The notes below the pieces were generated by a model that was not told the DNA's origin, made no database searches, and was given only the letters and a program-made list of their open reading frames with translations. Below, in pieces: positions 47,901 through 60,700 of a DNA stretch of 64,000 nt; position 1 is the stretch's first letter, and the number at the start of each line of letters is the position of its first letter. The stretch lies in NCBI GenBank assembly GCA_034336665.1, contig CM067585.1, positions 3,591,731 through 3,655,730 on the forward strand. Direction: 5' to 3'. The translations under genes and the position numbers were made by a program. The DNA comes from Luscinia megarhynchos (taxonomy: Eukaryota; Chordata; Aves; Passeriformes; Turdidae).

Positions 47901-50900
47901 CACTATTCCTCTTCTGGTCTAGATGTTCCAGGCATTTGCTCTGGAGTCTCATGTCAGACTTTGAAAACTCACCTTAGCAGCAGTCATAAAATAAAGGTCG
48001 AGGTCATAAAATAAAATAACATAAACCAGTCAGACATGAGGTTGATTGTAATTAGTGTGTTTTCCCATACGCTGGCTGACATTCTCCAGAGAGCAATTAG
48101 TCTGCTTTAAGAGTAAAAGACAACTGAATAATTATTTAACCTGCCTGGGATTGATTTTAAAATCCAAGAAGTCAGATATAATAATGGATGACTTAATCAA
48201 AAAATTATGTAAAATAAGTGATAAGGGTTGAAAGCCTTCATCAACAGCTTGTGTGAGGCATCTTCTACAAGGCTGACTCCCACTCCCAGCCTTGGGCACC
48301 AAAGCCCCCCCAAACATGGCATAAAAAAGAAGGTTCCCAGGGGAAGTATTTATGCAAACAAAGTCAACCTGAAGTGTTAAACTTCAGCGTGTGTTGAACA
48401 GCACATGGTGCTGCAGTGGGGAGCCCTCGGGCTCTATTGACTGGTCCAGGAACAGCACACATAAATCAGGCAGCAAATCTTCTCACAAACCTCAGGAGGA
48501 TGTCACAAAGCAGGACAGACCTGGTCACAGCCATCTTTTATCTCTCTGCCAAGCCACAGGAGGGGAAGAAAGAAGGAATGAGAAGCTGACAGGAAAGCAC
48601 CACAGAGTGGTCACAAAACATTGGAACTGGCTTCCAAAATGGGGCAGAAGTTTAGAGAGGGACAGCAACACTGAAGAAGCTTCAGTTGTACTCTGTTGGG
48701 TGGGATTTGTTAATATGTTGTGTATAAAAGTGGAGACTGCTTTGTTGTGGACTTTTCACACCCATTGACTCTCGTTTGTGAGAGTGAAGCCAGAGGCGAT
48801 TTCTGCCCAAGGCCTGTATGGGATCACTTGGATGGAGCTGCCTACAATAGCCCAGCCCCGTTCCTTCATCTCTCCTGCTGAGGCTCGCAGGGGACCCCTG
48901 GGTCCCCCAGCCCAGCCATCAGCCAGCTGACATCACATCCCTCGTGCTCTCAGTGCCACGAGCTGAGCGTCTCCATTTTGCTCAAATGGAAGAACTTCAA
49001 CAATTATTTTCATAATTAGCTGGCTTTGCAAATTAATGCCAGTTATGCTGTGTAATCATGATGAAGATTATGCATTAATCAGCTGTTTCAAGCCAGTTAT
49101 TAGGCTCTTTAAATAATGATGGGAATGAACATCTCTGAAGGAGCAGCATGCAGCCAAGAGGGCTGTGAGGATCCAAGGGGATGTGCCATGAATCCTGCAC
49201 AGATCTGGCATCAGGTGCTCCCAGTCTCCCCAGTTTCTGAGCAAAGACCAGGCTGGGGCATGTGGTGACTCCTGAGCAACTGTGGGAGATTCCCAATGTC
49301 CCAGAGTATTCCTGGTGTGTTCCCAGCAATGGCAAACACATGGAAACACGTCCCTGCTGCCTGTCAGCTCTCTCATTTTTCCTGTCAAAAAGCCTATTAT
49401 ATCCAGCTGGATGTCTGGAATAGGAATTTATTTAGGATCAAACACCAATAATCCACATATCCAGCCCTTATATATTCTGTTATAGTAGGACATGCTCCAA
49501 GGCAACCCTGAAAGTGCTGGACTTGGAGAAAGCCTAATGCCAGCTAGTGGATAACCAATATAACATTAACCAGTTATCACTTCAGGACTATGCTAGAAAA
49601 CAAGAAATCCCTGGCTAAACAGTCTGGACAGTGAAGCTTTGAACAGGAAGGTGGAGGGAATCTCACACTCATTTCAGTTTTGTTTATTCTGTCTGATTTA
49701 ATATTATAGATGAACTTTCTTCTGCCCTAAGAAACTTGCATTGAGCTGCCCGCATGTGCAAACTTTGATGTGGATGAATAATTTTCTTTGCACCCATCAA
49801 AACCCAAATGTTTTGGCATAATCCAGTGAGAATGAGGCATGTGGACAATTCTGCTACACTCCTGCCTACGCTGCTCAGCATCCTGGATTGAAAACCTGCC
49901 CGTGAGTGACTGGCTGGAAATCATGTGAGACTGAAACCATGCTCCAGAATGAGCATTCAGCCTCTTTCTTTCTTTCTTTATTCTTCTGCCTATAACCAAA
50001 ATTAGCAATGAGTTCAGTGGTTTTTTTTCTAGCAGAGACATGCAGGGAACAGCTCAAACTTTTTTCATGTCTGTGAATGCAAATTAATTCCCACACTCAC
50101 TTCACAACTGGGGACACAGATGCACAAAGACTGCAGAGGAAGAGGACGAAAGGGCCTTGTCACCATCAAGGGGAGCAGAAAGTCAGAGGCCTTTTGTAAA
50201 TCCTTCTGCTTGCTTGCTGAGAACACCTCCAACCATCACTCCTGGGCTTCACCCAGGCCACTGCTGTGGTCACATTCCCAGGAGGACACCCAGAGCACGG
50301 CCATCAGCCAAGTTGTCAGCCTGGCTCTGGCCAAACTGGAACTCCTGGCTAACACCAAACTGCCACAAAACTATAGAAAATGTGCTCTGGCTGCTGGAGA
50401 AGGATTCATGGCATTGCCTGAAAGCCAGGAGGGCTGAGCAGACATCTGTTGTCTACAACAAAGTATTTGAGGACTATCTTAAATTGAAGAGGAAGATTTT
50501 CCTTCTGCTAATGAAGCCTGAGACCATCTGTTACCAATTGCACTTGCTTATTTCACTCATCCATTAATTATTTTGGCTTTCTTTTGAATAAGATAGAGCA
50601 AGATTTGTGTCTTTCCATGGTTCTGTGGGGGGTGCAGGGTGGATCCTGCATCTCAGAGACAAGGACACATGATTACATAACCCATGCCTGCTCCAAGTGA
50701 CTCCAATTAGAGTGGCTGTCAGTGGAAACTGAGGACAAGACTCACAGACACGGAGCCAAGAAACCCAGGGATGCTGTGACATGAGCTTGTTGCCCTTGGG
50801 GAGGTGTAATGGCATTAACAACATTTGTACACAGGAAAGCTTCATCTGAGATGTGCATTACTGAGCAGAGGAGCTGTAGGGTAGGCAAATCCCAAAGTCT

Positions 50901-51408
50901 CTGCTGGTCTGAATTAAAAACCTGGAGAACTAAACACGAGGAACAATGAAAAAGAAGAAGGGTACTGAAAATGGCGCTGAAAATAGCCAGCAGCAGCACT
51001 GCCCTGCCTGTCTCTTGTGATGAGGCAGAAGGATTTCAGGAGGAGGGCAGTGCCAGTTCTGTAGCCAGTAACTCCTCATGGCACAGACCTGGAGCTTCCC
51101 TGCAGATGGGCAATAAGCCTGTCCACCTCCCATGGTCTTCTCCTAAAGTTTTATGGGAAGCCACTTATCTGGCTCGAAAAAAAATTCCAAAACTTTAAAC
51201 CACCTCTTATTGCCCCACAAAGCTGCCACCCTGAACATTCTCATAGACCAGGATATAAGAAAAACCCAATCCTTCATGTCTTAATTTCAGTACAGGGCAG
51301 GTCCTCAAGCAATCCCTGCTCTACCTGCAAACCTTCCAAGAGTTTTCTCACCCTTGCTGCATGAGTGAAACAAATTGTGGCTCAAAGGTGGAATTTTCTG
51401 TCTTGCAG
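41951..51408. other. intron 1 (3' part) of GRIK3, no other gene seen
   Basis: This stretch leads up to the acceptor tctgtcttgcag before exon 2. It holds a G-run (42319-42351), a T-run near 44468 and several AT-rich, non-repetitive patches (43225-43320, 44560-44800, 48995-49125) that could be conserved regulatory DNA. No exon 1 of GRIK3 or other gene is supported. Confidence 0.6.
42319..42351. repeat. G-rich homopolymer tract
   Basis: A 33-bp run of G broken only by single C or A bases. It could form G-quadruplexes and could also be an assembly-error hotspot. Confidence 0.9.
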
Positions 51409-51585
51409 GAGGAATTTTTGAGTATGCAGACGGCCCCAACACGCAGGTGATGAGCGCCGAGGAACAAGCCTTCCGATTCTCCGCCAACATCATTAACAGG
51501 AACAGAACTCTGCTGCCCAACACAACCCTAACCTACGACATCCAGAGGATACACTTCCACGACAGCTTTGAAGCAACTAAGAAAG
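51409..51585 (+). CDS. GRIK3: GRIK3 exon 2, kainate receptor amino-terminal domain
   Basis: Encodes 59 codons' worth of the glutamate receptor kainate subunit GluK3, beginning with two bases of a split glycine codon after tcttgcag and ending one base into an alanine codon before GTAAGA. The peptide reads [10 protein letters not shown]..., then [20 protein letters not shown] and [17 protein letters not shown]. This is the start of the clamshell amino-terminal (LIVBP-like) domain just after the signal peptide, about residues 39-98 by family numbering. Two N-glycosylation sequons (NRT, NTT) are present. FEYADGP, ANIINRN and IHFHDS distinguish GRIK3 from GRIK1 and GRIK2 as I recall those sequences. 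An in-frame intronic ATG at 51375 is not a start. The receptor sits in neuronal membranes as a glutamate-gated cation channel. Confidence 0.96.
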
Positions 51586-52322
51586 GTAAGAGCAGAGCAA
51601 ACTTCTGAGCAGCTTTGTGGATATTTATTCAGCGTGAGAAAGGTCTGGTTTCAAGACCAGCAGCTTGTTCTGTCCTGCTCTCACCAGTGATCTGGATGAG
51701 AACTCCTGCTGGAGCTCTCCTTTCTGAGGGATTTTAATACAAGGGGAACAAGTACCTTTTTTCCCTCTGAAAACCTCACAGAACTCCTTTCAGCATTTGC
51801 TCTAATCCTGAGCAAAGGTCTGGAGGCCATGCCTGTGTTTGTGGCACTGCATCCCTGGCAGTGCTGACATCCATCATATGGATGCTCTGTTCCCTTAATA
51901 ACAGTCACTTTTGATTACTGGATAACAGCAGCACTCTTGAATTGCTGAAGGGGAGGGACTGCACTGGTAACCTGTGGGCTCATGAAGTTTGATTCTGGTT
52001 GGGGACAAAGGAAACCTGCTGATTGAGCTGGCAGCTTTGGAGGGACATCACCAGGAGGGAGCTAAGTGCTCCCAGCTAGCCAGGTGAACCCCCTGTCCCT
52101 TTTAGATGGTTCTCTGTGGAGGCTCCTTCAGAGAAGCCTGGAACTCCTCTGTGCCTCTACCACCAGTCCAGACCCACCTGGCATAACTCATCCTTTCTCT
52201 CTGTGCCTCACCACTGCTGCAATTACCCAATATCAGTGCCCAGGAGTGTCTGGGCTGTGCCCAGGGCTGCCCCATGCTTAGCCCCCCCAGGCTTTGCTGA
52301 CATCCCTCCCTTCCCCCTCCAG
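51586..52322 (+). other. GRIK3: GRIK3 intron 2
   Basis: A 737-bp intron with donor GTAAGA and acceptor ccctccag. No other feature is seen in it. Confidence 0.93.
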
Positions 52323-52580
52323 CCTGTGACCAGCTCGCTCTGGGGGTGGTTGCAATATTTGGACCTTCCCAAGGCTCCTGTACCAACGCTGTGCAGTCCA
52401 TCTGCAACGCCCTGGAGGTGCCCCACATACAGCTCCGATGGAAGCATCACCCCTTGGATAACAAGGACACTTTCTATGTCAACCTGTATCCTGACTATGC
52501 TTCCCTGAGCCACGCCATCCTGGACCTGGTGCAGTACCTGAAGTGGAGGTCAGCCACAGTGGTGTATGATGACAGCACAG
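52323..52580 (+). CDS. GRIK3: GRIK3 exon 3, kainate receptor amino-terminal domain
   Basis: A 258-bp exon, the standard length for this exon in kainate receptor genes, phase 1 at both ends. It encodes [20 protein letters not shown], then [40 protein letters not shown] and [18 protein letters not shown]. The cysteine-containing segments belong to lobe 1 of the amino-terminal domain, which mediates subunit assembly. [14 protein letters not shown] matches GRIK3 rather than GRIK2, which has YNWKTVTVVYEDST. Donor GTGGGT and acceptor ccctccag fit. Confidence 0.97.
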
Positions 52581-53795
52581 GTGGGTAAAGGAGCTCAGAG
52601 AAGAAATCCTGAAGATTTTCTGTCCTGGGTCTCTTTGGGAACTTTTCCAATGAACCCTCTCAAGATGATGCCTCGTGCACTGAGGGGTTCCCAGGAGTTC
52701 TGTACACTGCTGTGAGCAGCCCTGGGAGCTTTCAAAGCATTTCATTCACAAAGCTCTATAAGTGGGGCAGAGGCAAAGGGTCTTGGTGGGGTTGATTGAC
52801 ATGGGGTGACCATCTCAGCCTGGCTCTTCTGGCACTTTGCAACAGAAAAGCCCCTGTCCACAGCTGCCATGGAGGGAGCAGTTCCCAGCTAACCCCAAAA
52901 GCAGTTCTGGAAAGTTTTTTGTTTTCTGGATAATTCTGTAAAACAGAACTGGCAAAGTTCTTTGTGTAAGGAAAGCTGTTGATGGTTAAACAAAGCAAAG
53001 CGCTGCACAGCTCTAGATATAGACCCCCCCAAAAAAAACAAAAGCCACATTGGATAGCCTGTCCAACCTAATTTCACTAAACCAAATGGTTTCTTTAGGG
53101 GAGGGCTGATGAGAACACAGTTTGACATTCCTGTTTTGCAAATGTGGGTCACAGTATGTTCCCTTCGTGGCATATTCTAATGTGTTCCTTCTATGCAAAG
53201 GGACACACTTCTCTCTTCCCCCTTGCAATAGGCATCTGCTGAAATTCTCCTTGCAACACCAGATTCCAATAATTCCTGCTCAGCTGCATCCACCATGGCT
53301 CTTTGCCTTGTGCAGGAAACAGATGAATTCTGAGGGTAGCAAGGAGTTACGAGTTGCGATTGTTACGATCTCCACAACTCATAAATCCAAGCATATATTC
53401 ATTTTTGTCTTTTGCTTCTGTGCATGGTAAATATGCAGATTTTAATTTGTTATGCAGCTGATTATCACATCCTGTCCTTTCTCAAGGGCACATCTACTTA
53501 AGAAAATTTTTTGTGATCCCAGAGGTGTCTGAGGTTAGGAACAACCTGCTGTTCTCCCTTTTCCACCCGGTGCAGGGTGGATACTCTACTGGATACAGTG
53601 GTGGCAGGAACCACCAGGAAAAGCCATTCTGTCCTAGAAAGCTCTTCTGGGGTTGATGGTTGATGTGTGACACCTCTGTTCCTACCCATTAGCAATGGCC
53701 ATTTTAGGGATGGATGGATGGAAGAAGAGGGGAAGCCCTGAGGTGGGGAAGGCAGAGCTGTAACCTGCAGGTTTGTCTCTGTGTGACACCCAAAG
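52581..53795 (+). other. GRIK3: GRIK3 intron 3
   Basis: A 1215-bp intron with no supported internal feature. Its acceptor (gtgacacccaaag) has a weak pyrimidine tract. Confidence 0.92.
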
Positions 53796-53977
53796 GCCTC
53801 ATCAGGCTGCAGGAGCTCATCATGGCCCCATCCCGCTACAACATCCGCCTGAAGATCCGCCAGCTCCCGCTGGACACCGACGACGCGCGGCCGCTGCTCA
53901 AGGAGATGAAGAGGGGCAGGGAGTTCCGCATCATCTTTGACTGCAGCCACTTGATGGCAGCTCAGATCCTCAAGCAG
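53796..53977 (+). CDS. GRIK3: GRIK3 exon 4, kainate receptor amino-terminal domain
   Basis: A 182-bp exon, the family-standard length. It completes the split glycine codon from exon 3 and ends in phase 0 at ...ILKQ before GTGAGC. It encodes [40 protein letters not shown] and [20 protein letters not shown]. The segment spans the hinge and lobe 2 of the amino-terminal domain. The block around DDARP is GC- and CpG-rich (gacgacgcgcggccg). SHLMAAQ has leucine where I recall threonine in the human protein. The antisense open frame over this exon is a shadow. Confidence 0.97.
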
Positions 53978-56900
53978 GTGAGCAGGAAGGCAAAAAGTGG
54001 CTGCTGAGGAGCCCGTAGCTGTAGGGTGGCCCTAATGAAAAGTGAGCCCGCTCTGGGGTGCAGCATCCCCTTTGGAAACAACCCACAGCCACCCTAAAAG
54101 CTACAGCGTGTCCATCCTTCAAGGACAGTGCTGGATTTCTACAGACTATGGCATTTTAGCTGAAAAACTGGCAGTAACAAACAGAGGCTGTGAGTGAGAA
54201 TGAACAAATGTTACAGGAGGAGAAGGGGCTGTGCCAAATGCAGCGCCCAGGCTGGTGCTGGGCAATTCTGTGGCTCTCCCTGCAGCTGCACAGCCCTAGC
54301 CTTCCTCCCTCTTCCCCCTTCCTCCTCCATCCCAGCCAGGCCCAGCCAGGAGGGATGGCATCCTCTGTCCCTTCCCTTCCCCATCACTGTCTGCAATTCT
54401 TGGACTTTAAGCCAGATGTCAGTGATTTTCCATTTCATTTGGGCTCCCTCCTTTCTTCCCCCACAAGTTCCTCCTTGCTGCTCACCCCAGCTCCTCCTCA
54501 TTCCCGAGTGCCTTTGAGTGTCAGGGTCAATATGAGGCAGAGGAAAAGGCCCTCACAAAGATGCTAAAAACCAGCCCTGAAAGTGCTGCTCCTATCAGCC
54601 CAGCACAACACCACCACCCAGATTAAATAAATCCCCAAAGGGATGAGAAAAGTGAGCACAAGGCAAGAGCCTTCTCGATGCAAAATTAAGGGAAGTGCTC
54701 AGACAACTTGGTAAGCCTGGGAGGCATTATTATGGGAAGCAATAGAAGGGGTTTATTGTCTCCTGCCAGTTATTTTCCCGTGCTGGTTGTGTTTGGTGCT
54801 GCTCACTTATTATGCAGTTTATTATAGTTTATTGTGCCATCTGCTCAGCTCATCACTGCCGGTGCAGAGTGAGGAAAATAGAGGAGAGGGGGGACCAGGG
54901 GAGACAAGTCTCTCTAAGTCCAGAATTCTGGCTGGGTTTCTGTGTGTGTGTGTCAGAGTTTTGTCAGGACCTGGAGCCATGGATTTCAGCTTAGCAATAT
55001 AAAACAGTGTATTTTTACTCAGGGAAATACTGGAGTATTTTCAGAGTCTGGGAAGTTGCACAAACCCAAACCAGAGCCTATGTGGTCTCTGCATGCCTGG
55101 CCACTCTGGTTTGTAACATCAGGCAGGTTTGGAGCAGTGCACCATGACCTGCAGGTCACCCACCTCTGCTGAAGATTAGGAGGCTTAGGAACCTCATATT
55201 TTCCTCACTTTTCTACCTGTAGCAAGAAATGCATGTCTAGAGGTGCCCCCTACATTTGTGAAATAGCTCTTTTCCACTGAAAGTATGAGCTAGGCAAAGC
55301 CATCTTCTGAAGGAGGGGAGTCTGCTTCCCTTCACAGCAGCAGAACAATGCACAGAACAAATAATGGACTGGGAAAAAAAAAAAAAAAGAAACACAGTAG
55401 GGAGGAAGACCCAGCATTCTGTTTATGCCAGAATCAGTAATATTCATATTTTATTGATATTATATGCCTTTTGTAACATTTTGGTCACTACACCAGTCAG
55501 CTCTGCAGACATTTGGCTGAGCTGAATGGAGTCCCTGGAGTCTCTTGGCCCTGCTGCCACCCCTGTGCAGCCTCATGGGTGGCAACAAGGTTCTCACAAG
55601 ATTTATGCTAGAATTTCCACCCCTTGACACTGACTTTCATTGCACATCTTCAGAAAACACAGAAGGTTTGAGCCCCTGCAGCTCAGGTCAGGCTGAGCAG
55701 TGCACACACCATCCTGCCAGTTGGGATCTTGCTCCCCAGAGACTCAAGGTTCCACAGCACAGCACTGATCATCTGGGCATGTTAAGAAAACTGGAGTAGT
55801 AAAAAACCCCATAGATTAGTAATCCATGAGTAGCACCATATAAACCAGCACAACTCTACAGATGAGACTGTCACCTACTCTCCAGCCTGGCTCCCCTGGG
55901 TGACCAAACATTATTTTGCTCTCTTGGAAAACAAATAATTGTAGAAACCTATCAGAGAGTGAGTTATTCTTGCGAGGCTTTCCCCAAATTCTCTGGCCTT
56001 CCTCAGTTTTGGTGCCTTGTTATCACCCCAGGTCTGTTCCCAGGCTGCCCTGCACTGTCCCAGGCAGCTCTGCAGGGCACAGCTGTGCCTGCCAGCTCTG
56101 ACTGAGCTCCTGCTCTCACTGTGGCCACTGCCTGTGGCTTATCCACCAGGATGATCATTTATTCATTTTCTCACAAACCCAGATGCATCCTGCCCCAGGG
56201 TGCCAGTGCTGGGAAGCTGAATCTTCTTTCTGACAGCGAGTCTGGGCTCCTCAGGCATAGCCAAATGATCCAGCTGTAGAACATGAACTGGATCTCATTA
56301 TTGGCTCTAGATTGGCTCCCCATCACGAATTGATGCTTCCCATACTGAGGTGCCATTCCCTGCTCCAGCTCTTTGAAGCAGAGTGTGCAGGAGGGAGAGA
56401 GCTGCACTGCAGCCCCTGGATCCACTGACCAGGGGCAGGACGACAGTAAATGGCCACAGAGAAAACCTCCAGACTTCCTAAAAGCTACTTCCAGAGCAGG
56501 AAACCTGATCACACTCTAGAGTCACAATATCTAGGCTTGCAGTCCAGATCCTTTCCTTTCCCCTTGTTTTTTGACATCTCGCTTCTTTTCAGATTGTCAC
56601 TTCCTTCCTTGGAGGAAAATTCCACCCTAGTAATTTTAGCAGAAACCAAGGGAAGCAAACATTTCCTGGGGGGACTTGAAGTCACTTTCCTATCAGTGGG
56701 GATTTTAAAGTGCTCTTGCATGTGTTTTCTCCAGAAAACATGCTCACACAGTCAGCATCCCAGCCAAACCCACAGAAATCCTCCTGCTACCGGCCACCAG
56801 CTTCAAGGTGACCTTTCTCATGGACTGAAATGTGCTCCCCCCATGTTGTGAAGGGTCTGGACATGGTCATCCAGCCCCTTCAGCCTATGGATGTCCTCTG

Positions 56901-57689
56901 AAAGAGCTTCCAGGACAGCCTGTTCTCTCCAGTGCTCAGTTATGCAAATCCCAGCAATCTGCAGGAGCATCCTCCGTGTAGGGGCTGGCAGGGAATCTCA
57001 GGCTTTGCTGGCCAAGGGCTCTCAGGACCATGATCTCCACAAGCTGAGGGACAGGGGATATAGCCACTCCCCATCCTTGTGCCTGCACCCTCACTGACCC
57101 ACTTCCAAAGCAGACTCTGAGTTAGGATTGGGCTCAGCAGGGAGGGACAGAGGCTGGAGCTCCATGTGCTCTCTGCACAGATGGGAATGAAGGTGGGAAT
57201 GCAGAGCCCCAGAATTACACGTGTCAGAAATCCAAACCCTTCCAGCTGGCTTCTTAGCCACTGCAGGGATGTGGCACTGTAAGAACAGGTTATTTATGGC
57301 CACTCTGCACAGGTTTATATGGGGTTGCTCAGTGTTTGGTATTGGAGAAGGGATGTGGCCCTGGAGGACCCTGCACCATAAGTGAAGTACCACAGTGCAC
57401 CCAGGACACCCAGAAATGCCACCAGCCCTCATGAGAGCTGGACACTGAGGCTTTGCCATGGTTTCAGAGTGGTTTGTGGAGCACAGCTCTGCTCAGCTCA
57501 GCACCTGAGCATGTGCCTCTTGCTGGCTGAGCATGGCTGAACTGCTCTATAACCTCAATCCCGAGTCCAGCCGTGGTGTTTCCAGGTCTCTCCTGCCACA
57601 TTTACCTATGAGCTCTGAGTTTTTTGTTGCATGGCTGTTGTTATATTCTTGTATCCCTTTACTAACCCCTTTTTCCTACTCTCCTTAAG
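53978..57689 (+). other. GRIK3: GRIK3 intron 4
   Basis: A 3712-bp intron. It contains a 15-base A-run at 55374-55388 and no recognised repeat or RNA gene. Confidence 0.92.
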
Positions 57690-57743
57690 GCTATGGCAAT
57701 GGGGATGATGACAGAATATTACCACTTCATCTTCACCACTCTG
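57690..57743 (+). CDS. GRIK3: GRIK3 exon 5, kainate receptor amino-terminal domain
   Basis: A 54-bp exon encoding exactly 18 residues, AMAMGMMTEYYHFIFTTL, phase 0 at both ends. The acceptor is ctccttaag and the donor GTAAAG. The 54-bp size is typical of this exon in kainate subunit genes. FIFTTL matches GRIK3, while GRIK2 has YFFTTL. It forms part of lobe 2 of the amino-terminal domain. Confidence 0.97.
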
Positions 57744-60700
57744 GTAAAGTATCTGGCTGTGCACACCCCTCGTACACTCCCTGATGGGGGGTGGGATGTG
57801 AGGGGCAGCTGGAGCAGGAGAGTGGGATGGGGGTCTGACCCTGGTGTGCACTGCACTGCAATGGGGTGGGAAACACAAGGAATTGGGAGATCTGGGACCC
57901 CAGGAGGAGAGGGCAGGGCTGGACTCGGCTGCAGGTCAGGGTCAGAGCCCAGTGACCTGGCTATACCTCCTCTGCCCTGCAGCACTGCCCAGGTGCTCAG
58001 CCTGAGAGATGTCACTTCTTCCTTCCCCCACCCTTGAGTCAGTCCTCTGGAGTGCTCAGATCTGGGCTCTGATTTTATTTTCCCTCCCAGTCATTTTGAT
58101 GTCAGTGTAGCTCCCCACACACTGAGCACAGGGAGAGTGCAAGGCTGCAGCCACCACCCAGGGTTTGGTGTGACCCTGATTCAGCAGGAGCTGGGGATAA
58201 GCACCCAGGAGCTCTCTGGAGCCAGGAGCAGCCCTGATGTGGCCCAAGATTCAGCCCTGCAGGTTTATCTTGCAGGAGGAGAGCTCAGCCTGACATTAAC
58301 TCCCCTCTGTTAAACACGGGCCAGTTCCTCTCTGACTCTGGGAGGCTTTTGGCTTTCCTGGCAGGGTCACTTCTTTCTCCATTTAAGATGCTATTGTCTG
58401 GTCTACTGTTGAATTTTGTGTGATTTTGAAAACCCAATTTATCTTTTTGCCTTTAGGAAAGAAACACACTAAACTAACCCTTAAAAACTACAAAATTTAT
58501 TTTTCAAATGCAAATGACATTTTAATTACCCCTGCTGCCATTATCTATTCCAGGCAGCTTTAAGCATTTCCCAGATAACCTCCTATTAATCAGCCCCAGC
58601 TGAGCCTGGAGTACATTTCATGTGTAGGTACAGCCTGGAGGTGGGAAAGAGGAATTATAATAAATTAATAGATAAGCAATCACAATTAATGCCACTTTCC
58701 TGAAATAACAGTTATATCATGGGAAAGATATTTTAATCTGTCATTCCTTAAGGCGATGTTTTCCTAGCTTGCAATGCCTGTGCTTCAGCTTCCCCAGTAC
58801 GAGACCCATGGGGTGCTAATGAATTAGTCTATTATGTTATACTGAATGTTTCTAAAAGGTCCCCAGTCAATACTGAGCACAGTGTATCAACACTTGGCAT
58901 GAAATGCTTCAACATTTTGCTAGGAAGCATGACTACAGTTCACTGACTACAGCATGAAGAGTCCCATCAGCCTTTTCCACCACAGGAGGAGGAGCAGGAG
59001 AAGGATCTCTGATGAGTGCTGGTCTCTGTCAGATTTTACACCCAAAGCCCCTGCAGGGAGAGCCCAGAGCTCCACTCTTGTGGGGGTGTCTCAGCAGTCT
59101 GTAAAATGGGGTTTTGCAGGCATGGCCACACCCCAGGGCAGAGCTGTGGGGACTCCTCACCCCTGGGCAGCAGAAAACAGGGATGCTCCTTCTGGACCAC
59201 CTTTCCAGCTTCTCACTGAGGATGTGGGATGCACTGAGATCACTCCTCAGCATTGCTGCCACCACCAAGGAGCCCAAGCTGGGTGAGCTGGGGAAGGGGG
59301 AGAGCATCACAGGAACACAATTTAGGGTGGAGGGGAGAATTAATCTGCAGCACAGAAAATAATGAGTGAAAGGGAATGTAGATGAGGTGGAAAGTAGAAC
59401 CAGATGTTTCAATTTGTGGCTGTGCAGGAGTAGAAAATCCAGAAGAAACTGATCTGATGATTCCCATCCACACCTCCCCACGTCCCGACACCCAGCTGGT
59501 ATTCTGAATTATCCTCTGATTCCTGGAGGTGATAAATCAGGCTGCAGCTGAGATTTAAACTGCAGCCAAGGAGGGGGCCTGATGGGAGGTTGGTTTCTAT
59601 AGGAACTTGATGAAAGGAAAGGTCAATGGGGAGCAGCAGGGCAAGGACAGCACCCAAAATACCAGTGGGATCTGAGAGGTGGCCCGGGCTGGTGGTTTAA
59701 CATATGGGCAACAGAGACCATGGGGTCTGGAGCTCAGGGATCTGATTTGTCACATACAGTCACATTCTGAGCAGGAAATCATCAGCTTTTGCAGCAAAAA
59801 TTATTTTCTCACAATTTCTGGAATACAAACTGAAGTGTCTGATTAAAAAGAAGAAACAGACCCATTCCAGCAGGTCAGGCACAGAATTGCTGTCCCCCCT
59901 CCCAGTCAGAGGCATGAGCACTTGTCTGAGGTCAAACCACTGTATTTGCCCTTAGCTCCCTGAAGTCATTTAAAAGTCAAAATTGTGGCTTGGTTTTCAC
60001 AGTGCACTTTAACAGAATGTGCAGGTTTGCACTTGCAATTTTTCAGGGTTAAAAAACAGCCCAAAAACCCGAGTCCCAATTGCCATTGTAGGGTGATTAA
60101 TGATTTGGTCCCTGCTGCACCTGCAGATTTGAGCACTGCATCCATCAGCAATGAGCCCTGGGGCTGCAGAGGTTGGTGCTAGGCTTACAGAAAAGATCAA
60201 ACCCCCAAAGCTTATTAAAGCAAAACAGCCACAAGAACCCTCACTCTCCCACGGAGAATGATGTCTCAGTTGCTGGTGAGTGCTTCTGCTGTTGTGCTTT
60301 GCTTAAGGTAGCAGGTTTGGGATTCACCAGCCCCCTGTGCAGATGGGTGCTGTAGCTGGGTGGCCCCACAGAGTAGCTGTACCAGCTACCTCACAGAGCA
60401 CAGAACAGCCCCAGCACAGCCACAGCATCTCTTCCCATATTGAAAATCCCTTTGATCAGCCCTTGTGAGAGCAGTGAATGTCACAGATTCACCCCCACGC
60501 TCCACTGCAGACAGCTTGTGGTGCTGCCTTTGCACCTCCCCACAATCATACTGCCATGAAACCCTGGCAGAAATTGTTCAGGATAAATACTGATTAAATA
60601 TGTCCCATCCAACAAATGGTTCCCATTAACCAAGCCACCCCTGGCTGCCATCTCACCACATTCCCTCGGGTGAGCTGCTTGGCTTTGGGGAGCAGATCAG

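Noticed and set aside
51375..51408. In-frame ATG upstream of GRIK3 exon 2
   Set aside because: It lies before a clear acceptor and within intron 1. The protein needs a signal peptide from exon 1.
53498..53950. 150-codon antisense open frame over GRIK3 exon 4
   Set aside because: A shadow of the conserved coding exon on the opposite strand.
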